Of a stretch of 64,000 nucleotides of DNA, positions 1 to 7,822 are shown in pieces. Location: positions 1 through 64,000 of the forward strand of contig DAIRGA010000014.1 of assembly GCA_036794825.1 (NCBI GenBank), in the 5' to 3' direction. How positions within the stretch are numbered: the stretch's first letter is position 1; every line of letters starts with the position of its first letter. Source of the DNA: RZYY01 sp036794825. GTDB taxonomy: Bacteria; Bacteroidota; Bacteroidia; Bacteroidales; 4484-276. A program made the position numbers and the translations under genes. Under the pieces are notes generated by a model. It saw nothing but the letters and a program-made list of their open reading frames with translations, was not told the origin of the DNA and made no database searches.

Positions 1-100
1 ATATCAACTTTAAAACTGTTTCTAAACAGTCCCTATTTAGTTCACTGATAAACTCAGAATTCTGAAAATCAAATTCAGTTGATTTTAATGATAACACAAA

Positions 101-1036
101 TCAACCTCGAATTTTCTTCACCAGCGCCAAACCGGCTTTTATCAATGGATTAAGACGGTTTATCCTGAGGTGCGGGTAAGTAATCTCCACAGCGCCAAAA
201 CTCTTGTAAAACCTGGCAAGGTTGGGATCGTTGGAGCCTTCAAAATCAAGGGTGAGATGTGACCGGGCATTACGCTGGATGAAGTGGTCAATGATGAGTG
301 GCATGGCGCCGGTGGCTTTGGCGGTTTCGTCGGTGGCCGAAAAGAAAAATATCACTTTCTTATAATTCTGAACAAAAAAAGCTCCGCCACAAAGACTGTT
401 GGTCTCATCGTACGCCCCGACAGTGACGGCTTTCTGCTTGTAAATCAGCACATAAATCAACCGGCGAAGCAGGTCATAATGTTGATCCTTCAGGTTGGAG
501 AGATGCTTGCCTTTGTTTTTCCTGAAAATTTCGATCACCAACTCCGGCTTGACATTTTCGGTTATCGTAAGCCCCGATTGTGCGGCTTTCTTCAGATTGC
601 GCTTCAAATTGGTGGCATAATTTTCCGCAATGGATTCGTAATCGCCGATCAGGTCGAGTTCATGGGTGATCCAGGGTGTATAATCTAAAGTGTTTTCGTC
701 GAGTTTGTTATGTGTGTTGAGGTTGATCTCTGCGAACCTGTACTTTGCCGGGATGGCCTTCAGGAAATCACTCACTACCTGACGGTTAAGGTGTGTAGTG
801 GAAAAAATCCCCAACTGCTGGGTAAAAGCGGGTTGAAACAGGTAATCAATCCCTAACTTTCTGCCCGGCGTCAGCGGCATCACCCGCTCATAGTCACCTT
901 CAACCAGCGCCTCCCAGCGACTATTCACCAGGTCGAGATACCAGGAATCGGCATAAATCAACCCGTTGAAGGACTTCCGGATGCAGTTGTCCCACTTGCT
1001 GACGTCAATTTCGTGATGTCTGAGATATCTTATCAA
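101..1036 (-). CDS. FemAB/GNAT-like acyltransferase family protein
   Basis: The protein (about 311 residues) resembles the GNAT/FemAB-like acyltransferases found in many Bacteroidetes. An N-terminal half carries the stretch FNGLIYADSWYLDLV, and a C-terminal GNAT-like half carries SLCGGAFFV and LDFEGSNDPNLARFYKSFGA. The substrate is unknown; relatives are thought to act on cell-wall or lipid amino groups. No ATG lies near the 5' end. I chose the TTG at 1036, which gives MIRYLRHHEID, because the other TTG at 1069 lies inside a -7-like box (1067-1074). There is no signal peptide, so a cytoplasmic location is likely. It is divergent from the desaturase gene. The family assignment is moderately sure and the specific reaction is not known. 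Confidence 0.6.
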   Translation of the reverse strand: MIRYLRHHEIDVSKWDNCIRKSFNGLIYADSWYLDLVNSRWEALVEGDYERVMPLTPGRKLGIDYLFQPAFTQQLGIFSTTHLNRQVVSDFLKAIPAKYRFAEINLNTHNKLDENTLDYTPWITHELDLIGDYESIAENYATNLKRNLKKAAQSGLTITENVKPELVIEIFRKNKGKHLSNLKDQHYDLLRRLIYVLIYKQKAVTVGAYDETNSLCGGAFFVQNYKKVIFFFSATDETAKATGAMPLIIDHFIQRNARSHLTLDFEGSNDPNLARFYKSFGAVEITYPHLRINRLNPLIKAGLALVKKIRG

Positions 1037-1066
1037 AACGGAGGTTTTTTGAATTATGCGTGAGGT

Positions 1067-1074
1067 CAAAAATA
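1067..1074 (-). promoter_or_regulatory. Bacteroidetes -7-like box (TATTTTTG)
   Basis: Read on the minus strand, this octamer matches TAnnTTTG, 31 bases upstream of the TTG start chosen for the acyltransferase. I see no TTG at the usual -33 distance, so support comes from position and the -7 match only. Confidence 0.3.
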
Positions 1075-1165
1075 GACAAAAGCAGGTTTTGGAAAATAAA
1101 AGATTGCAGTTGAATAACTTTCAACGTCAAAACATGGTTATCTTGTTGTAATTCAAATAAAAATA

Positions 1166-2164
1166 ATGGAGAATGTCAAACCTCAAACTTCCTGGCGGGA
1201 AGCGGTTTTGAAATACGCCCAACCGGACCTCAGGGCAAGTATCTGGCAGATTGTCAATACGTTAATACCCTATCTCGGTCTGCTTTTCCTGATGTATTTA
1301 AGCCTGGAGGTTTCCTATTTCCTCACATTATTTCTTTCGGTTTTTGCTTCGGCGTTTATGGTTCGATTGTTTATTATTTTCCATGATTGCGGCCACGGTT
1401 CCTTTTTCAAATCAGCAAAACTCAGCGAAACAGTGGGCATAATCCTGGGAATAATCACTTTCACCCCCTATCATAAGTGGCACCGTGCCCATAAAATCCA
1501 CCATTCAACAGTTGGAAATCTCGACAAGCGCGGCACCGGTGATGTTTGGGTTTTGACGGTTGATGAATTCAGGACCATCAACAAGTGGCGGCGGCGGTTT
1601 TATCGTGTTTACCGCCATCCGCTGATCATGTTTATCATCGGTGCGCCGTTGATTTTTCTGGGAGCTAACCGCCTTACTATTAAGGATTTGAACAGAAAAG
1701 AGCGTTTTAATGTGTACCTGACCAATTTTGCCCTGCTGTTAATCCTTGTCGCAGCCCATTTTACCATCGGCATCAAGGCCTACCTGATGATTCAGCTACC
1801 CATCATTTTCCTTGGCTCTTTAGTGGGCGTTTGGCTTTTTTATGTGCAGCACCAGTTCGAAGGTGTTCACTGGTACCGTCAGAGCAAATGGGATTATAAA
1901 ACCGTGGCGCTACAGGGAAGTTCTTTTTACAAACTTCCAAAAATCCTGCAGTGGTTTTCAGGGAATATTGGATTTCATCACATCCATCATCTAAGCCCAA
2001 AAATTCCCAACTACAAATTAGAGGAGTGCCATAAGGAGAATCCAGAGTTTTCGCAGATCAAACCCATCACAATTCTCGAAAGCTTTAAAACGATGGAATT
2101 AAGGTTGTGGGATGAGCAAAATTCGAGGCTAATCACCTTCAAAGAACTTCCACAAACGCTTTAA
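1166..2164 (+). CDS. Membrane fatty-acid desaturase
   Basis: Integral-membrane di-iron desaturase of 332 residues. The three histidine boxes are visible: HDCGH at 73-77, HRAHKIHH at 106-113 and FHHIHHLS near 270. Hydrophobic segments lie at about 30-70, 88-101, 153-167 and 183-230. The family introduces double bonds into acyl-lipid chains using O2 and an electron donor, here most like the omega-3/omega-6 acyl-lipid (DesA) branch. The ATG follows a short AT-rich leader. No ferredoxin or cytochrome b5 gene is adjacent, so the electron donor is unknown. An O2-dependent enzyme beside anaerobic pathways elsewhere in the window suggests a facultative or microaerophilic life, or use of the enzyme when oxygen is met. 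Confidence 0.85.
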   Translation: MENVKPQTSWREAVLKYAQPDLRASIWQIVNTLIPYLGLLFLMYLSLEVSYFLTLFLSVFASAFMVRLFIIFHDCGHGSFFKSAKLSETVGIILGIITFTPYHKWHRAHKIHHSTVGNLDKRGTGDVWVLTVDEFRTINKWRRRFYRVYRHPLIMFIIGAPLIFLGANRLTIKDLNRKERFNVYLTNFALLLILVAAHFTIGIKAYLMIQLPIIFLGSLVGVWLFYVQHQFEGVHWYRQSKWDYKTVALQGSSFYKLPKILQWFSGNIGFHHIHHLSPKIPNYKLEECHKENPEFSQIKPITILESFKTMELRLWDEQNSRLITFKELPQTL

Positions 2165-2237
2165 GGCCAATGATCTGATAATTAGAATGATGACTGCCAT
2201 CCCGAAGCCTCCTCCATCTTAAAAAAAGAAATTTGCC

Positions 2238-2245
2238 TATCTTCG
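2238..2245 (+). promoter_or_regulatory. Degenerate -7-like box (TATCTTCG) before wecB
   Basis: This differs from TAnnTTTG at one position and sits 17 bases before the wecB ATG. There is no clear -33 element. Weak support. Confidence 0.25.
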
Positions 2246-2261
2246 CTGCAAATCATTTTTC

Positions 2262-3422
2262 ATGATAAAATTATTGACCATTGTTGGCGCCAGGCCTCAG
2301 ATCATAAAGGCTGCGGCACTTAGCAGAGCTATCCGGAATCATTTCGCCAGTGAGATGCAGGAGTTGATTTTGCACACCGGACAACACTATGACCTCAATA
2401 TGTCGCAGGTTTTTTTCGACGAACTCGGCATTCCGGCGCCCGATCTCAACCTCAATGTCGGGTCAGGTTCACACGGGCAACAAACTGCCCTTATGATAAA
2501 AGGCATAGAGGATCAACTGATCACAACCAGGCCTGACTTCACCATCCTTTACGGAGACACCAACTCCACGCTCGCCGGGGCTATAGCCGCATCAAAGACA
2601 GGTGTGGATGTGGTTCACATCGAAGCCGGACTGCGATCGTTCAACAAAATGATGCCCGAAGAGATCAACCGCATTGCCTGCGACCACGTATCAACACTGC
2701 TCTTCACGCCAACTGCCACAGGATACAAAAACCTTCTCAGAGAAGGATTCCCTGAAAATAGCCAACAACCTTTTACGATTGATAATCCCGGATTGTTTCA
2801 TTGCGGCGACGTAATGTTCGACAACAGCCTCTATTTTGCTTTTCTTGCTGAGAAAACGTCAGATATTCTTCAGCGTAATGGACTGAAAGAGAATGATTTT
2901 GTACTTGTTACCATCCACCGCGACACTAATACGGACGACCGGAAACGGCTGAATGCAATTTTCGAAGTGTTGCTTCAGCTGGCCAAAGAGCACGAAATTA
3001 CCTTTTTCCTGCCGTTGCATCCCCGCACCAGAAAGATGATGATGGAGGTTTTGCCGCTCACACTATACGTGGAAATTCACGCCAGTCCTTACCTTAAAAT
3101 TGCGGAGCCTGTTTCGTTCCTCGACATGATCCTGCTGGAGAAAAATACCAGGTTGGTCATAACAGATTCCGGTGGTGTGCAGAAAGAAGCCTGGTTTTTC
3201 GAAAAACCCTCCATCATCCTGCGGCCGCAAACAGAGTGGGTAGAAATCGTGGAAAACAAAGCAGGAGTGCTGGCCGACGCCGATCCGGCAAAGATAGCGG
3301 CTGCTTTTAAACACTTTATTCACAGCGAAAAAATCAACTTTCCACCACTTTTCGGCGACGGAAGAGCAGCAGAATTTATTTGCAGGAAAATCATCGAAAC
3401 GTATAAACATAAAAATAAGTAA
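2262..3422 (+). CDS. wecB: UDP-N-acetylglucosamine 2-epimerase (non-hydrolysing)
   Basis: Cytosolic enzyme interconverting UDP-GlcNAc and UDP-ManNAc, which supplies ManNAc-type sugars for surface polysaccharides. At 386 residues it has the family length. Visible hallmarks are the N-terminal GARPQIIKAAAL, HTGQHYD, YGDTNSTLAGA, HIEAGLRS followed by PEEINR, and the C-terminal DSGGVQKEA, in the order expected for the two-domain GT-B-like fold. The next gene begins six bases after its stop, so the two are probably cotranscribed. No other polysaccharide genes are seen nearby, so its product could feed a pathway encoded elsewhere. Confidence 0.92.
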   Translation: MIKLLTIVGARPQIIKAAALSRAIRNHFASEMQELILHTGQHYDLNMSQVFFDELGIPAPDLNLNVGSGSHGQQTALMIKGIEDQLITTRPDFTILYGDTNSTLAGAIAASKTGVDVVHIEAGLRSFNKMMPEEINRIACDHVSTLLFTPTATGYKNLLREGFPENSQQPFTIDNPGLFHCGDVMFDNSLYFAFLAEKTSDILQRNGLKENDFVLVTIHRDTNTDDRKRLNAIFEVLLQLAKEHEITFFLPLHPRTRKMMMEVLPLTLYVEIHASPYLKIAEPVSFLDMILLEKNTRLVITDSGGVQKEAWFFEKPSIILRPQTEWVEIVENKAGVLADADPAKIAAAFKHFIHSEKINFPPLFGDGRAAEFICRKIIETYKHKNK

Positions 3423-3427
3423 TCAAA

Positions 3428-4570
3428 ATGAAGAAAGTGGTGGTTTTGGGCGCCGGACTGGTGGGAGCGCCAATGGCGTTTGATCTTGCAAAAAACAACG
3501 AATTTGATGTAACTGCTGTGGATATCAGCAACGCCAACCTATTGAAATTCAATGGGTTTTCTAACATAAAAACCTTGCAGAAGGATTTGTCTGACCCTGC
3601 GGAAGTTAGAAGGCTGGTTCAGGATTTTGATCTGGCGCTGTCGGCCGTGCCCGGTTTTATGGGTTACAACACGCTGAAAGCCATCATTGAAGCTGGAAAA
3701 GATGTGGTGGATATCTCCTTTTTCCCTGAAGATCTTTTCGATCTGGATGATCTGGCAAAAAAAAATAATGTTACTGCTATCGCCGACATCGGGGTTGCGC
3801 CGGGTATGAGCAATGTGCTGATCGGGTACGCTCACTCAAAACTCGACAAAACCACCAAAGCGGTGATTTTTGTGGGAGGCCTGCCCAAAAAAAGGGAGTG
3901 GCCATACGAGTACAAAGCGGTCTTTTCGCCGGTGGACGTGATCGAAGAATATACCCGCCCCGCCCGCTACATCGAAAACGGCCATCTGGTTGTAAGGCCG
4001 GCGCTTTCTGATCCCGAACTGATCAACTTCCCCATTGTTGGAACACTCGAAGCCTTCAACAGCGATGGTTTGCGATCGCTGGCCAAAACCATTGACTGCC
4101 CGAATATGATCGAGAAAACCCTACGCTATAAAGGCCACATTGATATTATGAAGATTTTGCGCGAAACCGGATTTTTCAGCAAAGAAGCCATCGAAATCAA
4201 CGGCGTGAAAATCAGTCCGCTGGAGTTTACGTCGAAGATTCTCTTCCCCAAATGGAAAATGGTGGAGGGTGATGAGGATGTAACGGTGATGCAGGTAATT
4301 ATAGAGGGCGTGAAAGATGGGAAAAACCTCCGCTACACTTACGATCTGTTCGACAGCTACGACCCTGAAACCCGCGTGCATTCGATGGCCCGCACAACAG
4401 GCTACACCGGAACGATGGCCGTGCGGATGGTTGCTAACGGCATGTATGACCGCAAAGGCATCACCCCGCCTGAGTTTATCGGGCAGAATAAAAATTGCGT
4501 GGATTTTATCCTAAAGGGACTGGCCGATAGAGGAGTGATTTACAAAGAAAATCTTGAGAAGTTGGATTAG
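3428..4570 (+). CDS. Saccharopine dehydrogenase-like NAD(P)-dependent oxidoreductase
   Basis: The protein (380 residues) starts with a Rossmann motif, VVLGAGLVGAPMAFDLA, followed by DISNANL and the DISFFPEDLFDLDD segment. It continues with the catalytic-domain layout of saccharopine dehydrogenase and carboxynorspermidine synthase-like proteins (IADIGVAPGMSNVL; TTGYTGTMAVRM near the C terminus). These enzymes form or split secondary amines between an amino acid and an oxo-acid or aldehyde. The substrate cannot be settled from sequence: lysine metabolism, polyamine synthesis or another condensation are all possible. It is six bases downstream of wecB and likely shares its transcript, although no functional link is obvious. 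Confidence 0.8.
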   Translation: MKKVVVLGAGLVGAPMAFDLAKNNEFDVTAVDISNANLLKFNGFSNIKTLQKDLSDPAEVRRLVQDFDLALSAVPGFMGYNTLKAIIEAGKDVVDISFFPEDLFDLDDLAKKNNVTAIADIGVAPGMSNVLIGYAHSKLDKTTKAVIFVGGLPKKREWPYEYKAVFSPVDVIEEYTRPARYIENGHLVVRPALSDPELINFPIVGTLEAFNSDGLRSLAKTIDCPNMIEKTLRYKGHIDIMKILRETGFFSKEAIEINGVKISPLEFTSKILFPKWKMVEGDEDVTVMQVIIEGVKDGKNLRYTYDLFDSYDPETRVHSMARTTGYTGTMAVRMVANGMYDRKGITPPEFIGQNKNCVDFILKGLADRGVIYKENLEKLD

Positions 4571-4598
4571 CTGTAAATCAGCAAGTCGCAACTTCCAC

Positions 4599-4838
4599 TT
4601 ACTCTTTCCTCACCACTTCGATCGTGAAATTGGCCGCCAGTGCTGCCAGAGCGCCAACAGCAGCGAAAATCGGCAGGATGACGGTTCCAATCACGCCAAT
4701 AGTAACCGGAATTTCGAGGTAAGTTTTACCCTCTTCGTTTTTGATGATAATGCGGTTTACGTTCCCTTCGTGAATGATCTCTTTGATCTTTTTCAGCAGG
4801 TCGTCGCCTGTAACCTTAAAAGTGCTATTTTTGTCCAT
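4599..4838 (-). CDS. DUF4342 domain protein
   Basis: Small protein of 79 residues. A charged N-terminal part (VTGDDLLKKIKEIIHEGN, then a beta-rich IIIKNEEGKTYLEIPV) is followed by a hydrophobic helix of about 30 residues (IGVIGTVILPIFAAVGALAA) and a short tail. This is the DUF4342 layout, function unknown, probably membrane-associated. I start it at the ATG at 4838 (MDKNSTFKV) rather than at 4874, because a promoter-like TACTTTTG lies between the two and the upstream residues do not fit the family. Confidence 0.75.
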   Translation of the reverse strand: MDKNSTFKVTGDDLLKKIKEIIHEGNVNRIIIKNEEGKTYLEIPVTIGVIGTVILPIFAAVGALAALAANFTIEVVRKE

Positions 4839-4859
4839 GTTCTGAATAATTTTATCTGG

Positions 4860-4889
4860 CAAAAGTATTTGCATTCCAACAAATTACAA
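4860..4889 (-). promoter_or_regulatory. Promoter-like TTG-N19-TACTTTTG for DUF4342
   Basis: On the minus strand TACTTTTG (4867-4860) matches TAnnTTTG and lies 21 bases upstream of the ATG at 4838. A TTG (4889-4887) is spaced 19 bases further upstream, as expected for the -33 element. It decides against the longer reading frame starting at 4874. Confidence 0.45.
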
Positions 4890-4909
4890 TATACAAAAAC
4901 TTACAATCC

Positions 4910-5551
4910 ATGAAATCCGCATTTCTCTTACTGATTGCAATTCTAATGATTCCACAAATGATTAAGCCACAACCAACCGCCGACATTCAACTACCGGAAC
5001 CCATAACCAGCGGAGGAATGCCTTTGATGGATGCCCTCACTCATCGGAAAACGACAAGAGTTTTTGTTGATAAAGACCTTGATCTTCAGACAATCTCCAA
5101 TCTTTTATGGGCTGCCAACGGATTTAACCGCAGGGAGGATAAAAAGCGCACTGTGCCCACCTCGCGCAACAAACAGGAAATGGAGGTTTATGTGGCGATG
5201 AAATCCGGCCTTTACCTCTACGATGCCTGGGAAAATAAATTGATTCTGAAAGTTGCCGGCGACATCAGAGCTGCTACCGGACTGCAGGATTATGTGGCTA
5301 CTGCACCGGTGAACCTGGTTTTTGTGGCCAATATGGAAAAAGTAGAAGACCCGGCTTCGGAACGGCAGTTGATGGCCTCTCATATCAACACGGGTTATAT
5401 TGCCCAAAATGTTTACCTGTTCTGCGCTTCCGAAGGATTGGCCACCGTCTCAAGGGGTTATTTCGACCAGGCTGCTACCTCTGAGGCGATGCAACTCGGG
5501 CCGCTTCAAAAAGTAATCCTTTGCCAGTCGGTGGGCTATCCTGGTGAATAA
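4910..5551 (+). CDS. Exported SagB/ThcOx-type nitroreductase family protein
   Basis: 213 residues with an N-terminal signal peptide (MKSAFLLLIAILMIPQMI) and a nitroreductase fold: ALTHRKTTRVF at the start (the typical R-x-S/T-x-R-x-F FMN-binding region), ISNLLWAANGFNR, YVAMKSGLYLYD, and a C-terminal QKVILCQSVGYP. This matches the SagB/ThcOx subgroup of FMN-dependent oxidoreductases common in Bacteroidetes. The location is probably periplasmic. The physiological substrate is unknown. No radical-SAM or YcaO peptide-modification partner is close, so it is unlikely to be part of an azoline-peptide cluster. Confidence 0.82.
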   Translation: MKSAFLLLIAILMIPQMIKPQPTADIQLPEPITSGGMPLMDALTHRKTTRVFVDKDLDLQTISNLLWAANGFNRREDKKRTVPTSRNKQEMEVYVAMKSGLYLYDAWENKLILKVAGDIRAATGLQDYVATAPVNLVFVANMEKVEDPASERQLMASHINTGYIAQNVYLFCASEGLATVSRGYFDQAATSEAMQLGPLQKVILCQSVGYPGE

Positions 5552-5568
5552 AGAGCCGGCTCTGTCGT

Positions 5569-6039
5569 TTACAAAAAGACAATATCCTCTTTCGAAGTAG
5601 TCTTTTCGCAGTAATGGCAACTTAGCTTTATGCCATCCTCATTTTCAAGCACCTCAAACTTTGTGGGTACATTTTCGTGATTAGTGATGCAATTGGGATT
5701 GAAGCACTTCACGATTTTTTCGACATGATTTGGAATTTCAACCTGCTTTTTCAGCGCTACCTGGAAGTTTTTGATCACAATCAGCGTGGCCGAAGGCGCT
5801 GCAAGCGCAATTTTGTTGATCTCTTCATCTTTGAAAAAGGTGTTACTCACCTTGATAATACCTTTTTTTCCAAACTTCTTACTGTCGAGGTTGGTTCCCA
5901 CCAGCACCTGATCATCCAGCCGGTCAAGACCGAGAATCCGCATAACGCGGAAAACGCTTTTAGCCGGAATATGGTCAATCACAGTGCCATTCTCGATGGC
6001 CGAAACTTTCAGTTCTTTTCTTTGGTCAGTATTTTCCAT
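5569..6039 (-). CDS. pyrI: Aspartate carbamoyltransferase regulatory subunit
   Basis: Regulatory chain (156 residues) of ATCase, which binds nucleotide effectors and ties catalytic trimers into the allosteric holoenzyme. The N-terminal allosteric domain (KVSAIENGTVIDHIPA, KSVFRVMRILGL) is followed by a zinc domain with four cysteines, C112, C117, C141 and C144 (CFNPNC and CHYC). It lies 29 bases downstream of pyrB in the same direction, the standard pyrBI order, so it shares control by the pyrB leader. The ATG gives a family-length protein. Confidence 0.95.
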   Translation of the reverse strand: MENTDQRKELKVSAIENGTVIDHIPAKSVFRVMRILGLDRLDDQVLVGTNLDSKKFGKKGIIKVSNTFFKDEEINKIALAAPSATLIVIKNFQVALKKQVEIPNHVEKIVKCFNPNCITNHENVPTKFEVLENEDGIKLSCHYCEKTTSKEDIVFL

Positions 6040-6068
6040 AATTCTTTAGTTGTTAATGAGGTTAAAAA

Positions 6069-6977
6069 TTATCTGACTCCCAGGATCGTTGCCAGCAATG
6101 CCTGACGTACAAAAACGCCGTTAAGCGCCTGCTCGAAGTAATAGGCTTTGGGGTTGCTGTCAACATCTTCAGCAATTTCGTTGACCCTGGGGAGTGGATG
6201 GAGAATGCGCATATTCTCTTTTGCGTTGGTAAGCATCGAGTTGTCGAGATTGTAAGCATTTTTCACCTTTTCGTACTCTATCGGATCGCTGAAACGCTCG
6301 CGCTGGATACGGGTCATGTAGATGATATCGGCATGTGGAATAGCCTCCATCAGATCGGTGTATTGATAATAGGTAAGCTGTTTTTCTTTGATATGACGCT
6401 TAACGTAACTCGGAAGCTTCAGTTCGACCGGAGAAACGAGGTGAAAGGTAGTGTTGAACTGCGTGAGCGCCATGGTGAGCGAATGAACTGTGCGGCCATA
6501 TTTCAGGTCGCCGATAAAAGCGATGTTCAGGTTGTCGAGCGTACCCTGGGTTTTCTTGATCGAGTACATGTCGAGCAATGTCTGCGTTGGGTGCTGGTTG
6601 GCGCCGTCACCTGCATTGATTACCGGAACCGGCGATACTTCTGCAGCCCAGCGGGCGCTTCCTTCGCGGGGATGACGCATCACAATAATATCGGCATAGC
6701 TGCTCACCGTAAGAATGGTGTCCTTGAGTGTTTCACCCTTTGACACACTGGTGGAAGCTGCAGAAGAAAAGCCAATGACCTTGGCTCCAAGGCGCGATGC
6801 AGCGCTTTCGAAACTAAGACGGGTACGGGTGGATGGCTCGAAAAATAGCGTCGCCACTACGTAATCTTCAAGTATCTTTTGGATGGGATTTTTTTCGAAT
6901 TCTGCCGCAAGGTCCAGAATCCGAAGCTGCTCTTCCAGCGAGAAATCATTGATCGAAATCAAACTTCTGTTTTTCAT
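6069..6977 (-). CDS. pyrB: Aspartate carbamoyltransferase catalytic subunit
   Basis: Catalyses carbamoyl phosphate plus L-aspartate to N-carbamoyl-L-aspartate, the committed step of pyrimidine synthesis, in the cytosol. At 302 residues it is of normal length. The carbamoyl-phosphate site STRTR is at residues 49-53. The SASTSVSKGETLKDT loop carries the active-site Ser and Lys, and HPTQTLLDM and the C-terminal LHPLPRVNEI are intact. It is first in a two-gene operon with pyrI. A terminator-like hairpin in its 5' leader (7021-7052) and a possible leader peptide suggest control by attenuation. Confidence 0.97.
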   Translation of the reverse strand: MKNRSLISINDFSLEEQLRILDLAAEFEKNPIQKILEDYVVATLFFEPSTRTRLSFESAASRLGAKVIGFSSAASTSVSKGETLKDTILTVSSYADIIVMRHPREGSARWAAEVSPVPVINAGDGANQHPTQTLLDMYSIKKTQGTLDNLNIAFIGDLKYGRTVHSLTMALTQFNTTFHLVSPVELKLPSYVKRHIKEKQLTYYQYTDLMEAIPHADIIYMTRIQRERFSDPIEYEKVKNAYNLDNSMLTNAKENMRILHPLPRVNEIAEDVDSNPKAYYFEQALNGVFVRQALLATILGVR

Positions 6978-7092
6978 TGATGTGGATTTTTATTTGTAAA
7001 GATGGATTGGGCGGATAAAAAAAGAAGTACCTCAAAGGAGATACTTCTTTTGTAAGGAAACACAATGTAAACTCTATGGGATGGGAAAACAT
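6946..7092 (-). other. Candidate pyrBI leader-peptide ORF (48 codons)
   Basis: The first ATG after the inferred transcription start of pyrB opens a 48-codon frame that runs through the terminator-like hairpin and ends 32 bases inside pyrB in another frame. The U-tract of the hairpin is read as a run of Phe/Tyr codons (RYFFFYPP). This recalls the UTP-sensed pyrL leader of E. coli, but the resemblance is an inference; no clear ribosome-binding site precedes it. A second frame (start 7165, ending at 6974 in an ATGA overlap with pyrB) also spans the region but starts upstream of the promoter-like box. Confidence 0.3.
7017..7052 (-). terminator. Intrinsic terminator in the pyrBI leader (putative attenuator)
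   Basis: A perfect 10-bp stem (7021-7030 with 7043-7052, AAAAGAAGTA pairing with TACTTCTTTT) encloses a 12-base loop that can pair further, and is followed on the minus strand by a run of T. It lies about 40 bases before the pyrB ATG. The upstream neighbour is transcribed divergently, so the hairpin can only terminate pyrB leader RNA. Confidence 0.6.
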
Positions 7093-7108
7093 CGGTTTTT
7101 TTAGGAGG

Positions 7109-7116
7109 CAAAAATA
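7109..7116 (-). promoter_or_regulatory. -7-like box (TATTTTTG) for pyrBI
   Basis: Minus-strand TATTTTTG matches TAnnTTTG and would start a leader of roughly 125 bases that contains the terminator-like hairpin. No convincing -33 TTTG is present. Confidence 0.35.
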
Positions 7117-7209
7117 ATGCATAACTAATTGTACCGGTAAAAGATTTTTGAGATTTTATCAACAACCGGCATTGTCCTTTACCTTATTAAGTTTTTAGAC
7201 AGATATCCA

Positions 7210-7242
7210 TTTGAATCGGATCGGCTGGAAAATTTACCTTTG
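7210..7242 (+). promoter_or_regulatory. Promoter-like TTTG-N21-TACCTTTG before DUF3109 gene
   Basis: TTTG (7210-7213) and TACCTTTG (7235-7242) are 21 bases apart. The downstream ATG at 7247 begins only four bases after the box, so transcription from here would give a leaderless or nearly leaderless message. Confidence 0.35.
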
Positions 7243-7246
7243 CCTG

Positions 7247-7822
7247 ATGATTCCAATAGATAACACCAATGTTTCGGACGACCTCGGACTGGTGAGGTTT
7301 GTCTGTAACGTGAAGAAATGCAAAGGCGCCTGCTGCGTAGCCGGGGATGCCGGCGCACCGCTGCTCGAAGAGGAAATAGGGCAAATTGAGGATGGCATTG
7401 AGAAAATCAAATTTTTCATGACCGATCCCGGACGAAGAGTGATCGAGGCCAATGGCGTGTTTGATTACGACATCGCCGGCGAATTTGTCACCCCGCTGGT
7501 AAACGGCCGTGAGTGCGCTTTTACCAACTTCACCGACGGCATCGCCTGGTGTGCCATCGAGAAGGCTTTCGAAGAAAAACTGATCAAATTCCACAAACCT
7601 GTTTCCTGCCATCTTTACCCTGTGCGTATCAACAAATACAAAACCTTCGATGCGGTGAATTATCATGAATGGGATATTTGCCGTCCGGCGCTGGTGAATG
7701 GCAAAAGACTTGACGTACAGATGTATGTTTTCCTGAAAGACGCTTTGGTACGGCGCTATGGAAAAGCCTGGTACAACAAACTAGAGAAGGAAATCCAGTC
7801 CAAAAATGCGGGCAAGGTTTAA
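7247..7822 (+). CDS. DUF3109 family cysteine-rich protein
   Basis: 191 residues from the ATG at 7247 (MIPIDNTNVS, which fits the family start better than the upstream ATG at 7211). The cysteine pattern is that of DUF3109/YkgJ-like metal-binding proteins: CNVKKCKGACC near the N terminus, single cysteines in RECAF and AWCAI, then CHLYPVR and DICRPA. The clustered cysteines suggest a zinc or iron-sulphur site. Function is not known. It is divergent from pyrB and its end overlaps the 3' end of the M48 protease gene on the other strand by four bases. Confidence 0.8.
   Translation: MIPIDNTNVSDDLGLVRFVCNVKKCKGACCVAGDAGAPLLEEEIGQIEDGIEKIKFFMTDPGRRVIEANGVFDYDIAGEFVTPLVNGRECAFTNFTDGIAWCAIEKAFEEKLIKFHKPVSCHLYPVRINKYKTFDAVNYHEWDICRPALVNGKRLDVQMYVFLKDALVRRYGKAWYNKLEKEIQSKNAGKV

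Noticed and set aside
15..30. Dyad ACTGTTT-CT-AAACAGT at the window edge
   Set aside because: The two-base loop is too tight for a terminator, no T-run follows, and the neighbouring context is cut off.
284..688. 134-codon frame opposite the acyltransferase gene
   Set aside because: It is the antisense of a well-supported gene and shows no family features; the same holds for the other long antisense frames.
6974..7165. 63-codon frame ending in an ATGA overlap with pyrB
   Set aside because: It starts upstream of the promoter-like box, so it is unlikely to be translated from the pyrB leader; the 48-codon frame fits better, though neither is proven.
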